From assembly GCF_035222485.1 (NCBI RefSeq), contig NC_085920.1:8418001-8482000 (forward strand): a DNA stretch of 64,000 bases, in the 5' to 3' direction. The first letter of the stretch is position 1. Every line of letters begins with the position of its first letter. Shown here piece by piece: positions 34,404-46,712 of the stretch. The stretch comes from Podospora pseudoanserina. Lineage: Eukaryota > Ascomycota > Sordariomycetes > Sordariales > Podosporaceae. The position numbers were made by a program, and so were the translations under genes. Under the pieces are notes generated by a model, which was not told the origin of the DNA, searched no databases, and saw only the letters and a program-made list of their open reading frames with translations.

Positions 34404-37400
34404 ATGATAGCCCCGTCGTCCCCAATTACCTTCCCAGCGAGCTCGTCTCCTGTCAAAGCCAAGAGACCTCGCCCAGCAGAACCACCGAAGCAGCACAAGC
34501 CCCGCGTTCTTGCTGGATTCCTCGCAGAAGACGATTCAGACGAAGACGACAATGACGAAACTACACAACAGCCCTCGCCGAAGCGGCGAATGTTGGAGTA
34601 CGACACCCAGAATTCCGAAGTAACCGCGCATGATGGCAACGAGACTCGAGAGACAACGCCCCCAGAGAGCCAACCGCCCCAGGAGTCGGAGGAAGAAGCA
34701 GAACGCTATGATCGTCTCTTTGGAACCCAAGCCACGCAAATCTTCCCTTCTCAGCCAACACAACCCTTGCCCGATTTTCTTCAGGATGACGAGTTCGTTC
34801 CCGCCCCCTACGGCATGTCAACATGCTCCGGAAAAACGATCCCGATCCGCGAGCGCAAACCTACTGAGTCCGTTTCCTACGCAACAATGGTAGCGGCACG
34901 GTCCCGAACAAAAGAAGGCCGCGCAAAGAAGAGCTATTTTGGTATCGACATACACAGTCTCATGGACAAGGCCGCTCAGGAGCTTGCGAAGCCACGGAAG
35001 AAGACGACGGCGCCCACTGCGCCTCCTGTACACCCAGACGAGCCACTGCTGTCCGTTGAACCCCAAGCGCAGCCAAAAAAGCAACGGCGGACACTTCTTT
35101 GGACCGAGAAATACAGAGCCCGGAACTTTATGGACCTCGTTGGCGATGACCTGACAAATCGTCAAGTGCTACGCTGGCTCAAGAAATGGGATCCAATCGT
35201 CTTTCCTAACACAGCCAAGACTCGTCCTTCTGCTCGCCGTCAACAGCAGCAACAAGGTCAGGAAGAGGAGGAACGGTTGCACCGCAAAATTCTCGTGCTT
35301 CATGGTCCACCAGGTCTCGGCAAGACGACGCTGGCACACGTGTGTGCCCGGCAGGCTGGGTACGACGTTCTCGAGATCAATGCAAGTGACGACAGAAGCA
35401 AAGATGTAGTCAAGGGGCGCATCCGGACAACCTTGGGAACCGAAACAGTCAGAACTCTTGAGAACAAGAAGGCGGGAGAGACCGGGAAAAGAGACAAGAT
35501 TGCGCGGCCAATCTGTGTGGTTGTGGATGAGGTGGACGGCGTGGTTTCTGGATCCGGAGCAGGTGGTGAAGGAGGGTTTGTTAGGGCGCTTATTGATCTT
35601 GTCACTACCGATCAGAAGAATTCTTCGGGACAGGGAGGAGGGAAGAAGAAGAGAGGGGATGATTTCCGCCAGATGAGGCCACTCATCCTGATTTGCAACG
35701 ACGTCTACCATCCTTCTCTTAGGCCACTCAGACAATCTGGTTTGGCAGAGGTTATCCATGTGGGGAAACCCACTGTTGAAGCCGTGGTGACCAGGTTGAA
35801 GGCTGTTTTCGAGAAGGAGGGGATTCCCTGTGACCGGGATGCCGCACGAAAGCTATGTGAGGCTGCTTGGGGAATGACCAGTGGGCAAGATATTCGGAAG
35901 GGTGCAGAAAGTACGGCCGAGGGAGATTTGAGAGGTGTCATGGTGGTGGGAGAATGGGTTGCCGGAAGGCTCAAAGCAACCTCAAAACAAGCCACGCCTT
36001 CTCTTACCCGACAATGGATAGACCAAAATGTCATTCAAGATCTAGCTCATGGAGGAGGAGGCGCCAGAGGCATTGGTCGCGGCGGCGTCAGAGAAATCGT
36101 CAACCGCATCTTCCAAGAAGGCGCTGGCTTCCCCAAACAGAGCCTCCCCGTCGCCGCGAAGAAGAATGCTCTTCACGAGCAACCGCAGGCCCAGCTAGGC
36201 ATCTCTGAACAAACCAAGAAATATGCCATGTCTCGCCTGCGTGAGATGATTGACACGAGCGGTGAGGTTGACCGGATCATGACAGAGATCTTCCTCGAAT
36301 ACCCCAACCGCGACTTCAACGACGACTCCTTCCTGACCAAGCCCGACATCGCCTACGAATGGATGCACTTCCACGATACCTGCTCCTCCCGCATTTTCTC
36401 GGCCCAAGAGTGGGAGCTAGCGCAATACATCTCCCAACCCGTCCTGGCATGCCACCACCTCTTTGCCTCCGCGCGTCGTCACCAGCCGGCTGCGCACGAA
36501 AGGAAATGGGGTGAAGACGACCCCAACGAGGCACCTCCCCTCCCCTTCTCCGGCCCCAGGGCCGACTACGAGGCGCGCGAGGCAGAAAAGCTCAACCGCG
36601 CCATCCTCCAGGGGATCCAGGACTCTTTACCGCCCTCACTATCACGATCCTTCCGCAGCCCAGAAGACATCGCCACCGATTTCCTTCCTTATCTCGTCCG
36701 CTTGGTGTCACCAGATGTAAAGCCTGTCGTTATTGGGGGGAGCGACAAGACCGGTTCCATCGCGAGCGTCAGGCGAGAGGGCGAAAAGGCCATGGTGAGA
36801 AGAGCAGCCAACGTGCTGGCCGAGGTTGGGATTCAGTTACACAAAGGTAAGATTGAAGACGGTAGTGGCGGGTTGGTGGGCAGGACGACGTGGGTGTACC
36901 GGATGGAGCCGTGAGTTTTTGCCCCTTTTTCTTGGCCCCACTTTTACCACAGTACACACGCTAACATTTTGATACAGAGACTTGGATACCTTGGCCACCT
37001 TCGAGACGGCGTCTGCCTCCCAGTTCCTTTTTTCCCAAGCACCGCCGACACGATATGCCGTCCGCCAAGTGTTGGATCAGGAGCTGGCCAAGACGATTGC
37101 CGCAAGAGAAACAGCCTCTCGCCAGGCACGGCTCAGAGCCGGCGGCGGTACCATCCCCCATATTGATGACAACAACAAGGAAAATACCCCTGATCATCTA
37201 CAAAAGCTGGAGATGTTAAAGCAACAGGACAAGATAGCAGTCAAGAAGGACTTTTTCGGGAGGATTATTGTGCTCAAGCCGGTGTTGAAAGATTCAAGTG
37301 GGAATGGAACGAAAAATACAGGGGCCGACGGGGAAAAGAAGGACAGGGTTTGGGTTACGTATCATGAAGGGATCAATAATGCTGTGAGGAAGCCGATAAG

Positions 37401-37428
37401 TTTGGAGGAGTTTTTGAGGGGGTTTTAG
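34404..37428 (+). CDS. CTF18: Alternative clamp-loader large subunit CTF18
   Basis: Exons 34404-36910 and 36978-37428, with a 67-nt intron, give 985 aa, the usual size for Ctf18. A disordered acidic N-terminus of about 220 residues precedes LLWTEKYRARNFMDLVGDD, the RFC box I. The AAA+ ATPase follows: Walker A GPPGLGKTT at residues 301-309, the INASDDRS box, Walker B with DEVD near 375-378, and a sensor-1 region LILICNDVY. An RFC-type lid and C-terminal collar domain come next, and the last residues (KKDFFGRII) match the Ctf8/Dcc1-binding tail. Ctf18-RFC loads or unloads PCNA and supports cohesion establishment and the S-phase checkpoint in the nucleus. The gene looks complete. Confidence 0.95.
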
Positions 37429-38055
37429 AAACTGTTGATATGCATACTTTTGTTGCTTGTTTACTGTACTTTTGAATGTTGTGCAAGCAGAGCGGTGCAT
37501 AGCAGGCATGTAGCGTGAGGACTTCAGAGATTCTTGAAAGAAAGGCCTACTCGTAGCTGCCTTAGTGGCCCTTTGCACATTTGCATTGCATAGAAGTCTC
37601 TTTTCATATACCAAGCGGGTGCATTTTGTCACAAAATTGCCGAGCTACCTCACATCTACATCTACAAATCCAGTGAAGCCCTAATGAGCTCCATATAACA
37701 AGAAGAAGAAAAGTCGCAAGAAAAGAAACTACAAGTAAGATTACCCCCATCACCATGGGCCTCAGTATTACGTTGTCTGACATGTCACTACCCCCAGCTC
37801 GCCAACAAATGTGACCATTCACCTTTCCTCCACTCCCATAGAATGACATTGCACCACTGGCAAATCACCAAGGCTATCCATCTTTTCTCCACCCCCTCTC
37901 CACCCAGTCAATTTTCTGGTCTCTAAATTGCGGTCGCCTTGCCCATTCCAACATTCGGTCCGCAAAACCCTATTTTTTTTTTGAGTCCGTCCCAGTCTCC
38001 GGGATCTGCCAGGAACCCGAACAGAGACCTAACGGGTCCGCCAACAGAGAGGTCG
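37429..38055. other. Intergenic region
   Basis: 3-prime region of CTF18; no gene visible. Confidence 0.35.
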
Positions 38056-38993
38056 TCATATCCGGTACCCGTGAAAATGATCGAACGCTTTTAACCACTG
38101 CAACTCGCTTTGCTCTTCCAGTCTTTCGTCTCCTGTAGTCGGTCCTAGGATCCACTCGCCACTCCTGATCAGCCAGTTGATGTCGCTATCAATATCCACG
38201 ACCTCCAGCAGGACCAGCCGTTCTTCGGAATGGAGCTTTCTTATGAGAACCACCCCATCCTTTGGCGTAAGTAATGGCCTTTGTGATCAAGCGTTTTGTC
38301 GGGTCGAGGTTGTAATGGTCATCTAAGAACATCCCCCAATCGTCTTCAAAGACCAAATAATCTTGGTCCCGCAGAGCTCTAAGCAAATACTATCTCCGTA
38401 GGGATACTTGCGGGGAGTGTGCGCTGTGAAGACCACGGGTAGTATGCTGTGGAAGGCCTGGTTGTCCGGGTTTGGAGTCCAGCCATGGATCAATGGTCTT
38501 TGGGGAGTGGGAATACCCGAGGCGAGTGTCGAAGGGGACTTTGGTTGACCACGAATTTGAAGTTTTGGCTCAAGTTGTCCACCTCCGGATTGAACCTGAC
38601 AACTGCGTTCTGGAGTTCAACTTCGCCATTATGCAGAAGTGAAGTGTGGAATCTTCTGCAGGCGTAAGCCCGAGCTTCTGTCGACACATGGTACAGGACC
38701 GAAGGTTGACGAACATGCCAACCAACTCGCGGACGGTAGTTGGTCCCCGGCCGGCGCAGCATCTTGAGCACATTCGCTCTCAATTCGTCGCGGGTCGTCC
38801 ATGCCCAGGTATTACTCTCTGGATTGAAGCGCTCCTTTTTGCCAAGGAGGTTCCGGTCCATGATGTCTACCCCAACCGAGTGCGACTTGTCGCTGCCTTC
38901 CAAAGACATGAATTCGTCCCAAGCCCGGGCGCGGGTCTCGCCGGATAGATGCCGAAATCGACCAAAGCTAAGAGCCACTTCCGTCGAAGGCAT
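38056..38993 (-). pseudogene. Broken 2EXR-type hypothetical gene
   Basis: From ATG 38993 the protein begins MPSTEVALSFGRFRHLSGET and RARAWDEFM, matching the 2EXR pattern (F-x-x-F-x-x-L-x-x-E-x-R-x-x-x-W) of large fungal families. About 160 residues are open, to NQSP. After that the coding sense passes through at least three changes of frame: KTIDPWLD, then FHSILPVVFTAHTPRKYPYG, then RALRDQDYLVFEDDWGM, then KLHSEERLVLLEVVDID to the stop at 38056. One shift sits in GCCAAAGG, where one A appears extra. A functional protein is therefore unlikely unless the assembly is wrong. Function of intact members is unknown. Confidence 0.6.
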
Positions 38994-40560
38994 TTTTGTT
39001 TCGGCGGAAAGGCCTAAATCACTGTAATTATAGATTTCGACATGAGTAACACGCCTTTCTTGATACATCGTGCTGCGTCATGTTGGAGGACGTAGGGGGC
39101 TTACCGTGTGTTCTCAAGGCTGTGATTCAAAGTTAACAAGACAGGAGCCAGGGGCCTTACTCTAGCTTGTAATCTGTCAGCTCCTGTCTCTCCAGGATAG
39201 AAAAGTCTCCCGAGCTGGGTCGGGCACTCAGGTGTGGCATTGAATATTTCGATTGAATTCTCGTGGCCTAAATGCGGGCGGAAGTATGGCGTATCGCAAG
39301 GGGACCCAACTGCATAATAAATGAATAAATAACTTAATGGCATTGAAGCCACTGAAGAAGAAGAATATCGATCCAAATGCGGATCTGTTCCTCTTACACG
39401 GCCTCGGAGCTGACGCTATTCCCATTCTCCGTTCCAGAGATACAACCTCGTACCATGAAATTGTATCCTCTCACCGCTTCAGCCGCCGGCTTGACTTTAT
39501 GACGCGATTTGACACCAGTCGCCATATACGTGATAGCATTTAGCACCACTAATTTGAAAGAAGAGCAATTTCCAACGTAAACACGTCATTGATCAAGAAC
39601 ATGCCGCAGGCTGAGAGCAGCGTATCAAACACAAACACTACCACGGGCTGAGGGGCGTTTGAATTATGTCGCAACACTGATAAGGTGCCCAGTCAACAAA
39701 ATCATGAACCTCACTCTACGAGATAACTTGTCTCAACTGCTCCTTCGCCAAACCGACACGTGCATGATGACGGATCAGAGGGAAAAGAAATCAGGAAACC
39801 AGTATATGTGGGGAGATCTGCCATAAAGATGGTAACGCGGACTATGTAACGAACTTGGAGAAAACAGTACAGAGCCAAACTGGTGAGCCTGTGATGACAA
39901 GTTCGGGATGAAATGCAGAGAAGCAGAAGTGAGTTCAGAACACTGTAAGTCGAATGTTCATTCTGTCTTTGGGGGTCTTGGTGATCCTTAGCCTCGTTCT
40001 AAGAAATTAACATACCCCGAGTACCTCCTCGGCGATCAAGATTCGATATGGACAAGGGACAGAGGTGGAACTAGAGAACAAATGCCGGACCCACAGGGTG
40101 TTCGCCGATGTGGAAGCTCCACAGGGTGAAGGTCCCCGTTGTTCGGCTGGCAGTTCCAGAAACAGTGGGCCCCGGGAGCAAGGGTCTCCTGCACAACCGA
40201 GTTTCTGTTCGGCGAGTGGTGAAGGGGAAGCTGAGATCCGGGATGTCGAGAAAAACGAAGGGCGGCTCGTGGCTTGGGGCCAAAAGGGGATGATCGCCGC
40301 AGGCTCATGCCAGTGGTGGTTAAAACAGGATCCAGACCAATCAGTGGGTTACCGTATACTTGCCAGAAGGAACTGTGGAGTGGTGAAAGCCTGTTGGCTC
40401 TTGGGCACAAACTGAAGTAGCAGTACCCATGTTGTAAGTAGAGATATAAATATACATGGGCCGCATGAGCCCGAATCTCAGCATGTACACAGAAAGAACC
40501 ATATCCGAGAATTCCAAACTTGGGCAACTGTCCCACTACCCTCACTTGACCAAACCGACC
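38994..40560. other. Intergenic region (1.6 kb)
   Basis: No supported gene. The minus-strand open frame at 40036-40545 (169 codons) has no ATG-proximal signature or domain and covers the region downstream of the YeeE/YedE gene. Confidence 0.35.
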
Positions 40561-41736
40561 TCAACCAATCAACAACCCCATCAACCCTCCCGCCGCAAAC
40601 GTCGCCCCGACCGTCAAAAAACTCGACATCGACAGCAGTGAAATCCCCGAGATCCCATGCCCAGATGTGCAACCCCCAGCCATCCTCGACCCCAAGATCA
40701 TCAAGAACCCACCCACCGCCGCGCTCAAGGGACTGACAACCACATCCGTCACCTCGCCAAACTTGGGGGCACCGTGCGACAGGAGATACGACCCAACAAT
40801 AACACCCGCAGAGAACAGCATGTTCCTGTACTTCTCCGGCACCAGCTTTCCACCAAGCATCCACCCGCCGACTTCCTCATACGAAGTAGACATGCCGACC
40901 AGGCAACCCCTGACAACCAAGCTCAGCAGCTGCGCTCCGGCAATCAACATCCCGCCATAATAAGGAGGGATCTTGGCTTCTGGGCCAACTTCGGTGAATT
41001 TGGCTGCGGCAATAACGATGCCGACAAACATGGCCTCCAACCCAAGCAACAAAGTCCCCTTGCTGACCCCCAGAACCTCGTGGACTGTTGCTTTTGGTGA
41101 TGGTGATGCCGAGCCAGCCTTTGGTGGTGTTGGACATTGGGTGAGCAGTGGCTTCAGGAACCCTGACCAAACTACACCGGCAAGGGAGGCACCGGCGAAG
41201 GCGTACACTCCTGACTTGACACCTACTCCCAGCTGGGCGAGGACTGTGCCGGGGCAGGCGCCGGAGAGCATCATTCCTGAGCCGAGGAGGATACCGCCTA
41301 GGATGTTGCCGTCGTAGGGGCCGAACAGCCCGAGGCTGGAGGCGGCACGGGGGACGAGGTTCGGATGGTTCGGTTGGAGGGCTTGGGCTATTGAGACGGT
41401 GGCTCTGAGGGGGTGTTAGCTTGAGATGTGAGGAGAGTGACGAAACCAGGAGTAGACGTACGCTGAACCGGCAGCCGCGGTGAGGAAGGTTTGGATCATG
41501 TGGAAGTTGGTGAAGTTGAGTTGTGAGATGATGACCGAAGGTTGGAATACTCCTGATGCTGTCAAGGCGGCACCAAAGGCGGCGCCTGTGAGGAGGGTGT
41601 TGATTTCTGACATTGCTCCTGTTTGTTCGGTTTGTTGTCCCTGTGAGCGAGAAGCACTTTCAGTTGTTGGTATGTTTGATGGCAAAAGTGATGAAGATTC
41701 GCCCGGCTGATTGTGACTTGGGAGAGAAGACGACAT
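40561..41736 (-). CDS. YeeE/YedE-family sulfur-compound transporter
   Basis: Exons 41736-41462 and 41404-40561, with a 57-nt intron, give 372 aa. After a cytosolic Ser/Gln-rich start the protein holds about ten hydrophobic segments in two related halves. Signature cysteines are present: GACPGT (Cys142) in the first half and GSRMAGGCTSGHGISG (Cys337) in the second, plus RGCLVGMS between. In the bacterial thiosulfate importer TsuA/YeeE equivalent cysteines line the path and relay thiosulfate. The fungal protein is a single full-length chain, where several bacterial relatives are two half-size proteins (PmpA/PmpB). It lies head-to-head (1.27 kb apart) with a persulfide-dioxygenase-like gene, supporting a role in thiosulfate, sulfide or persulfide movement. 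Exact substrate and membrane are unknown. Confidence 0.88.
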
Positions 41737-43010
41737 TGGGATGGAATGATCTTGAGATGGCGAGCTAAAAATATTATACTGTTATGTTATGTCTGTGCCC
41801 TGGTCCAGGCGGGTCTGTTCTTTAATATCGGCGGTTCGTTCACTCTGCGGGCTTCGGGGAACAGTCCTAACGGCGGCGGACGGACGTTCAGAAGGGTGGG
41901 ATAGTGGGGTATCAACGAACGTCACCTCTTCGGCCACCACACCACCATCCCAACCTGCGAAGTTGCCGCAGGGCATAGCTTCAACGCAGGGGGCCAGCCT
42001 TGGTGGCGTGGGCATGCCATCCTGCCAGATGATTACGAATCCATCAGCGAATCGTGGGTAAGTGTCAAAGCATCAACATGAGATATTTGGTCAGTGGAGC
42101 ACCTTTGCCATGACAGCTTCAACGTTACCGAGCTGACCGACACCTCCCGAGAACATGTCTATTTTGGTCAATGCAGGGACAAAATCCCGATCACAACCGT
42201 TGCCAACACGTGGGACTTTTACCGGCTTCCAGAGCGAGCCAGCAGTGCCCAGGCATGACGCACTGAGACAGCTTTTCCGCCGGGGACCAACCAGGGCACC
42301 GGGTGCTTCCAGAAGCAAAAGCAAAGCTGGGGATTTCTTTGTGGGAAGAGGTGGTCGCCGATCGTGCACAGGCCACCCGGGGCGGGAACCGCATATCGGG
42401 CTCCAGTGGGTCTCAAACCCGGCAGCCCCCGAGAACCCGGGGCTCGGCAGTGGGCCCCTAGGTCGTATCTTATCCCCGGAGCTGACAAGCCTATGGCGTT
42501 CACATCGGCGAGCTGCATAGGCAATTGTTTCAGAGGCAGTGCAGTATATGGAAACGGCATCCGGGCTTGGGTAGCTGTGAACTTGAGGTCCCCGACCCCA
42601 ATGTTCCATTGTCATCATCACCGATATTCATGCATTACATCGACGCCGTTTTATGTCAGCAATTATCCCTGCTGCACTACGGGATGGCGGCTTTACGCCT
42701 TGTGATCTCACGCTGGACCTCAAGAGGATGTTACGATGTATTGAAGTTGACCCCCGACAATGTACATGCCGGGACACATGCCCTTGCCTGGTCCCCGCCT
42801 CAGAGCCCTTCTCATGGAGCGACCATGTGCTCCCGGATCTCGGTCACCTGGAGTTCTTCTTGTATGACGGTCGAAAGCTACGTCGGCGATTAATCCTCAG
42901 CCTGATGTTATAATAAACTTGTCACAAATAAAAGCCAGAGGTGACTGCCCACCAGTTCATCCATTCTATTTCATCCAACCATCGTGTTACAAGTTATCCG
43001 AGCACTCAAC
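41737..43010. other. Shared upstream region of divergent sulfur genes
   Basis: A 1.27-kb region between the YeeE/YedE and MBL genes that must hold both promoters. Open frames inside it (for example 42091-42621 minus) show no domain and are likely chance. Confidence 0.4.
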
Positions 43011-44267
43011 ATGGCATCTCCGATTGTCCACCCCATCTTTGAGCCTGTCACAGGCACCTGGCAATACATTATTGCTGACCCGTCCACCCTTGCCGCCGCC
43101 ATCATCGACCCCGTACTTGATTTTGAACCCGCCCGCAATACCGTCTCCACGGCCACTGCTGATTCGTTGCTCGATATCGTCGTTCAGAACAACTACAAAG
43201 TTGGTTATCTTCTCGAGACACATACCCATGCAGACCATCTGTCTGCTTCCCGGTACCTCCAGCTCAAGCTCGCGCAATCAACAAACCCGAAAACAGGGAT
43301 TGGCAAGCGCATCATCCAGACCCAAACCACATTTGCCCAGAAATACGGAGTCGAACAATCCGAACTCGAAGATGTTTTCGATTTTCTTTGGGAGGATGAC
43401 CAGACTTTCAGAATCGGTGACTTGGAGGCAAAGGTGGTCCATCTGCCTGGCCACACGCCTGATCATGTTGGATATTTGATTGGCGGTTTGTTTTTTGTCT
43501 CTTTCCAGCTCTGTTGGTGATTTTGATGCTGACCGCCTCACCTTAACCACCGCAGACAACATCTTTTGTGGCGATTCTCTGTTCCTCCCTGACGTTGGCT
43601 CAGCCCGTTGCGACTTCCCCGGAGGAGACGCTGTCCAACTGTTAGTGCAACCCTTTGCTCCCTCTCTCTGTTGTCTTTGCTTCTGCTCCATCCCTCTCAT
43701 CAAGCCTTTCTCCCGCCCCTTCCCTGTGTCCTCTCACTGCTCGTTCCCTGTTGCTCCAGTTGTACCTCACTTGCTTCTTCCCTGTTGGTTCCCTGCTCGG
43801 TTCCTACCCACCCTTTTGCCCATTTCCCCTTTTGCATTACCACGTTAGCACAGTACCACATCACCACATTTGCACTTTCCCCTCCTTCAACCATACTCCT
43901 TTTCATCTGATCAGTAAAACTAACAACTCCTTTCTCTCTATACAGCTACCACTCAGTCCAAACCCTCTTCTCCCTCCCCCCACATTACAAGATCTACACA
44001 GGCCACGATTACCCATCCGGCGACCGCAGCGACCCAGTCCCTTACACGACAGTAGCCGAGCAACAAGAACGGAACAAACACCTCAAGATTGGCACAACAC
44101 AACAAGAGTTTGTGAACTGGAGGCAGGAGAGGGACTCGGGGCTTGGAGAGCCGAGGTTGCTGCACCAGAGTCTGCAGGTTAATATCCGAGGAGGGAGACT
44201 GCCGAGGAGTGGGATGTTGGTTTTGCCTTTGAAGGGGGCCAGGGAGGTGGGGGGTGTGAGGCTTTGA
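43011..44267 (+). CDS. ETHE1-like persulfide dioxygenase (metallo-beta-lactamase fold)
   Basis: Exons 43011-43485, 43556-43640 and 43946-44267 give 293 aa. Metal-site motifs are in order: THTHADHLS with H71-x-H73-x-D75-H76, HLPGHTPDH with His148, FCGDSLF with the bridging Asp, and YTGHDY with the last His. ETHE1-type enzymes keep a 2-His-1-Asp iron site and oxidise glutathione persulfide to sulfite, usually in mitochondria. The extra GDAVQLYHSVQTLFSLPPHYKIY stretch is typical of the bacterial Blh/PDO branch. The C-terminus after residue 240 is basic and has no rhodanese domain. No mitochondrial targeting sequence is obvious. The second intron is 305 nt and pyrimidine-rich, far longer than others here. 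Glyoxalase II is the main alternative and is less likely because of the motif wording and the neighbour. Confidence 0.85.
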
Positions 44268-44750
44268 GGATGGGCGTGCCGGGTGGTTGTTTGAATATAT
44301 GAGATGTGTTGATTGTGGATTGTCATTGGGCTAACACCCTTTTGTTTGTTTGTTTACCTAGTGCCTATACCCCAAGGGGCTATTACGTTGGAAAGAATTG
44401 TGACTGATACAAGGAGAATCTTATGTACATTTTGAGCTGAACAACTCCGCTATCAATTCCGGTTTATGGAGTTTGATTGGGTACATTGCTGCTGCAGTTG
44501 GACCCAAAGCTCTATGTTGTAGCACTGCCAATGCAACTGCAAGACAGACGATGCACAGTGAATACGCGACGGTGTGGCACAGCTATAGCCGTTGGTTGTT
44601 TACTTCAGTACAAAATCCCAAATAACCCATCCCCGCAAGAAACTGGTAAATATGAAGCGACCGCTCTTGTACATGCCTGGATGGCACTGGGATCTCTGCT
44701 CTTTGCTGGGCAAGGGGCGGCTTTTTTGAGACTTGCTGGGTCATATTGCA
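44268..44750. other. Intergenic region
   Basis: Between the persulfide-dioxygenase-like gene and the P450; no gene visible. Confidence 0.3.
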
Positions 44751-46458
44751 ATGGAGTTGCTCATATCTCTCTTGTCATGGCAATCGATTGCAGTCCCGGC
44801 GGTTGCCTACTGCCTCACTCTTGCATTCTACCGCCTCTACTTGGATCCTCTTGCCAAATTTCCCGGCCCAAAGCTTGCCGCAATCACTCGCTACTACGAG
44901 GCGTATTACGACGTGGTCAAAAAGGGACAGTATACCTTTCGCATCGCCGATATACACAGGCAATATGGTAAGTCGTCGATTATTGAATTCTGCGACCTTG
45001 TCAGCTGACGACATACAGGGCCCATCGTCCGGATCAGTCCTTACGAGCTTCACATAAACGACCCAGACTATTTTGAAAAGCTCCACCGCCACGAGGGGCG
45101 CTGGAACAAGTACGACTGGTCGGTCGATGCCCAGAATGCCCTTGGTGCCATCATCTTTACACCGGACCACCACGAGCACAAGGCCCGTCGGGCACCGCTT
45201 AATGCCTATTTTTCCAAATCAAGGGTTGTCCGCCATCAGAACATGATCATCCGTAAGCTAGAAAAGCTCTGCGGGCGGATTGGCGAGTTTGCAAAAGCTG
45301 GAAGAGTGATTGATCTCGGCGCTGCTATAAGTGCTTTCCAGAGGGATGCTTCGACAGAGTATGTTCTTGGGAAGGACTATAACAGTCTTGACCAACCGGA
45401 CTTCAGTGTCGGTATGACAAGAATCATGCATGGTGGTGGAAGGATGTGGCACTTGACCAAGCACATCCGCTGGTATGGGCCTGCTATGCTTTCTATTCCG
45501 AAGGAGTTTCTCATCAAGAGCGCTGATCCGGATACGTCAAACTTTATGCGCTATGCGCGAGTACATACAGCAGTCTACCATTCTTACCCGAGGGGAACGG
45601 TTGCTGATGTTGCACACAGGACAGCGAAGAGGACACCGCGCAGCTACTCAAAGCGGCCGCTTCTTACAACCCGGATGACGACACCCCCCGAACCATCGTT
45701 CACGAGATCTATGACTCCAATCTTCCCCCCAAGGACAAGACGATCAAGCGTGTCTTTGCCGACGTCGTCTCAGTGACGGGAGCCGGCTTCGAAACAACAG
45801 CCAGCCTCCTCCGGCTGGTTATCTACAACGTCTTTAGCAACACCGACATTCTAACTCGCCTGCGAGCCGAGCTCACCGAGGCAGCTGCTCGGTCCTCGTC
45901 TCCGGATGGATCTGTCCCCCTGCAGACGCTTGAAAAGCTACCCGTATCTAACGGCCGTTTTGATGGAGGGTATGCGGTTAAGTCCTGCTATTGCCTCCCG
46001 CTCTCAGCGTACCGCTCCCGACAGAAATTTGATCTATGACAAGTATCGCATCCCGGCTGGAACACCTGTGGGCATGACGGTTCTGTTGATGCACACGGAC
46101 GAAAGGCTGTACCCGGATCCGCATCGGTTTCAGCCGGAGAGGTGGGTAGATCCGGAGGCGAGGAAGAAGGCTGAGAAGACGTACGCGCCGTTCTCGAGAG
46201 GTACGAGGATCTGTCTTGGGATGCAGTAGGTTTCCTCTATGTGTCATCGTCTGTCCTGTGGATCCGACCTGATCGCTTGAGCTAGTCTTGCCTGGGCAGA
46301 AATGTATCTGCTTATGGCTGCGATCGTGCAAAAGTTTGACTTTGACTTTTGATGGTCTCACACCAAAGGACCATTTCAAGGTCGTGAGCGACCAGTTCAT
46401 CGTCAGCACCAAGGGGAAGGCTGTTTTGGAGACAAGGGTGTCGCTACGTCAGCGTTGA
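44751..46458 (+). pseudogene. Cytochrome P450 gene with two apparent frameshifts
   Basis: Exons can be traced at 44751-44967, 45019-45560, 45620-46225 and 46286-46458. The N-terminal anchor [20 protein letters not shown], the Pro-rich hinge [11 protein letters not shown], the I-helix GAGFETTAS, the ExxR motif in MEGMRLSP, PERW and the heme loop FSRGTRICLGM with its Cys ligand are all present, so this was a membrane-bound class II P450 of about 500 residues. Two places break the frame: near 45953, LEKLP must pass to YLTAVLMEG and CCC has one C too many; and near 46345, FDFDF must pass to DGLTPKDHF and TTTT has one T too many. Both sit in short homopolymers, so base-calling error is possible. 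Substrate unknown; it follows the persulfide-dioxygenase gene in the same direction by 484 bp. Confidence 0.75.
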
Positions 46459-46712
46459 GACCGGTCTGAATTGTATCTCTGGAAAGTGGGAAGAAATTCA
46501 TGACGACGGTTGGCACGGTCATAGGAAAAAAAGCATCAGGGGGTTTCAGGGGAGGAGGCCCACTTTTCCCCCTATCTCTACCCTAACTGAGTACAAATCA
46601 AAGCAACCCAAGCGAATTCTCACTGTGACTTGTGACCATCCCACTGTGCTCTCAATACACGTGTCTCCCCCACAAGCTGTCCAACTAAGTCGGACATTTC
46701 GCCTGTCATCAC
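46459..46712. other. Intergenic region
   Basis: Nothing recognisable. Confidence 0.3.

Noticed and set aside
40036-40545. 169-codon minus-strand ORF after the YeeE/YedE gene
   Set aside because: No signature and biased composition; most likely the 3-prime UTR of that gene and chance sequence.
30057-46458. Secondary-metabolite cluster (DUF1772, P450 and transporters together)
   Set aside because: No polyketide synthase, NRPS, terpene synthase or other backbone enzyme is present, and CTF18 and sulfur genes intervene.
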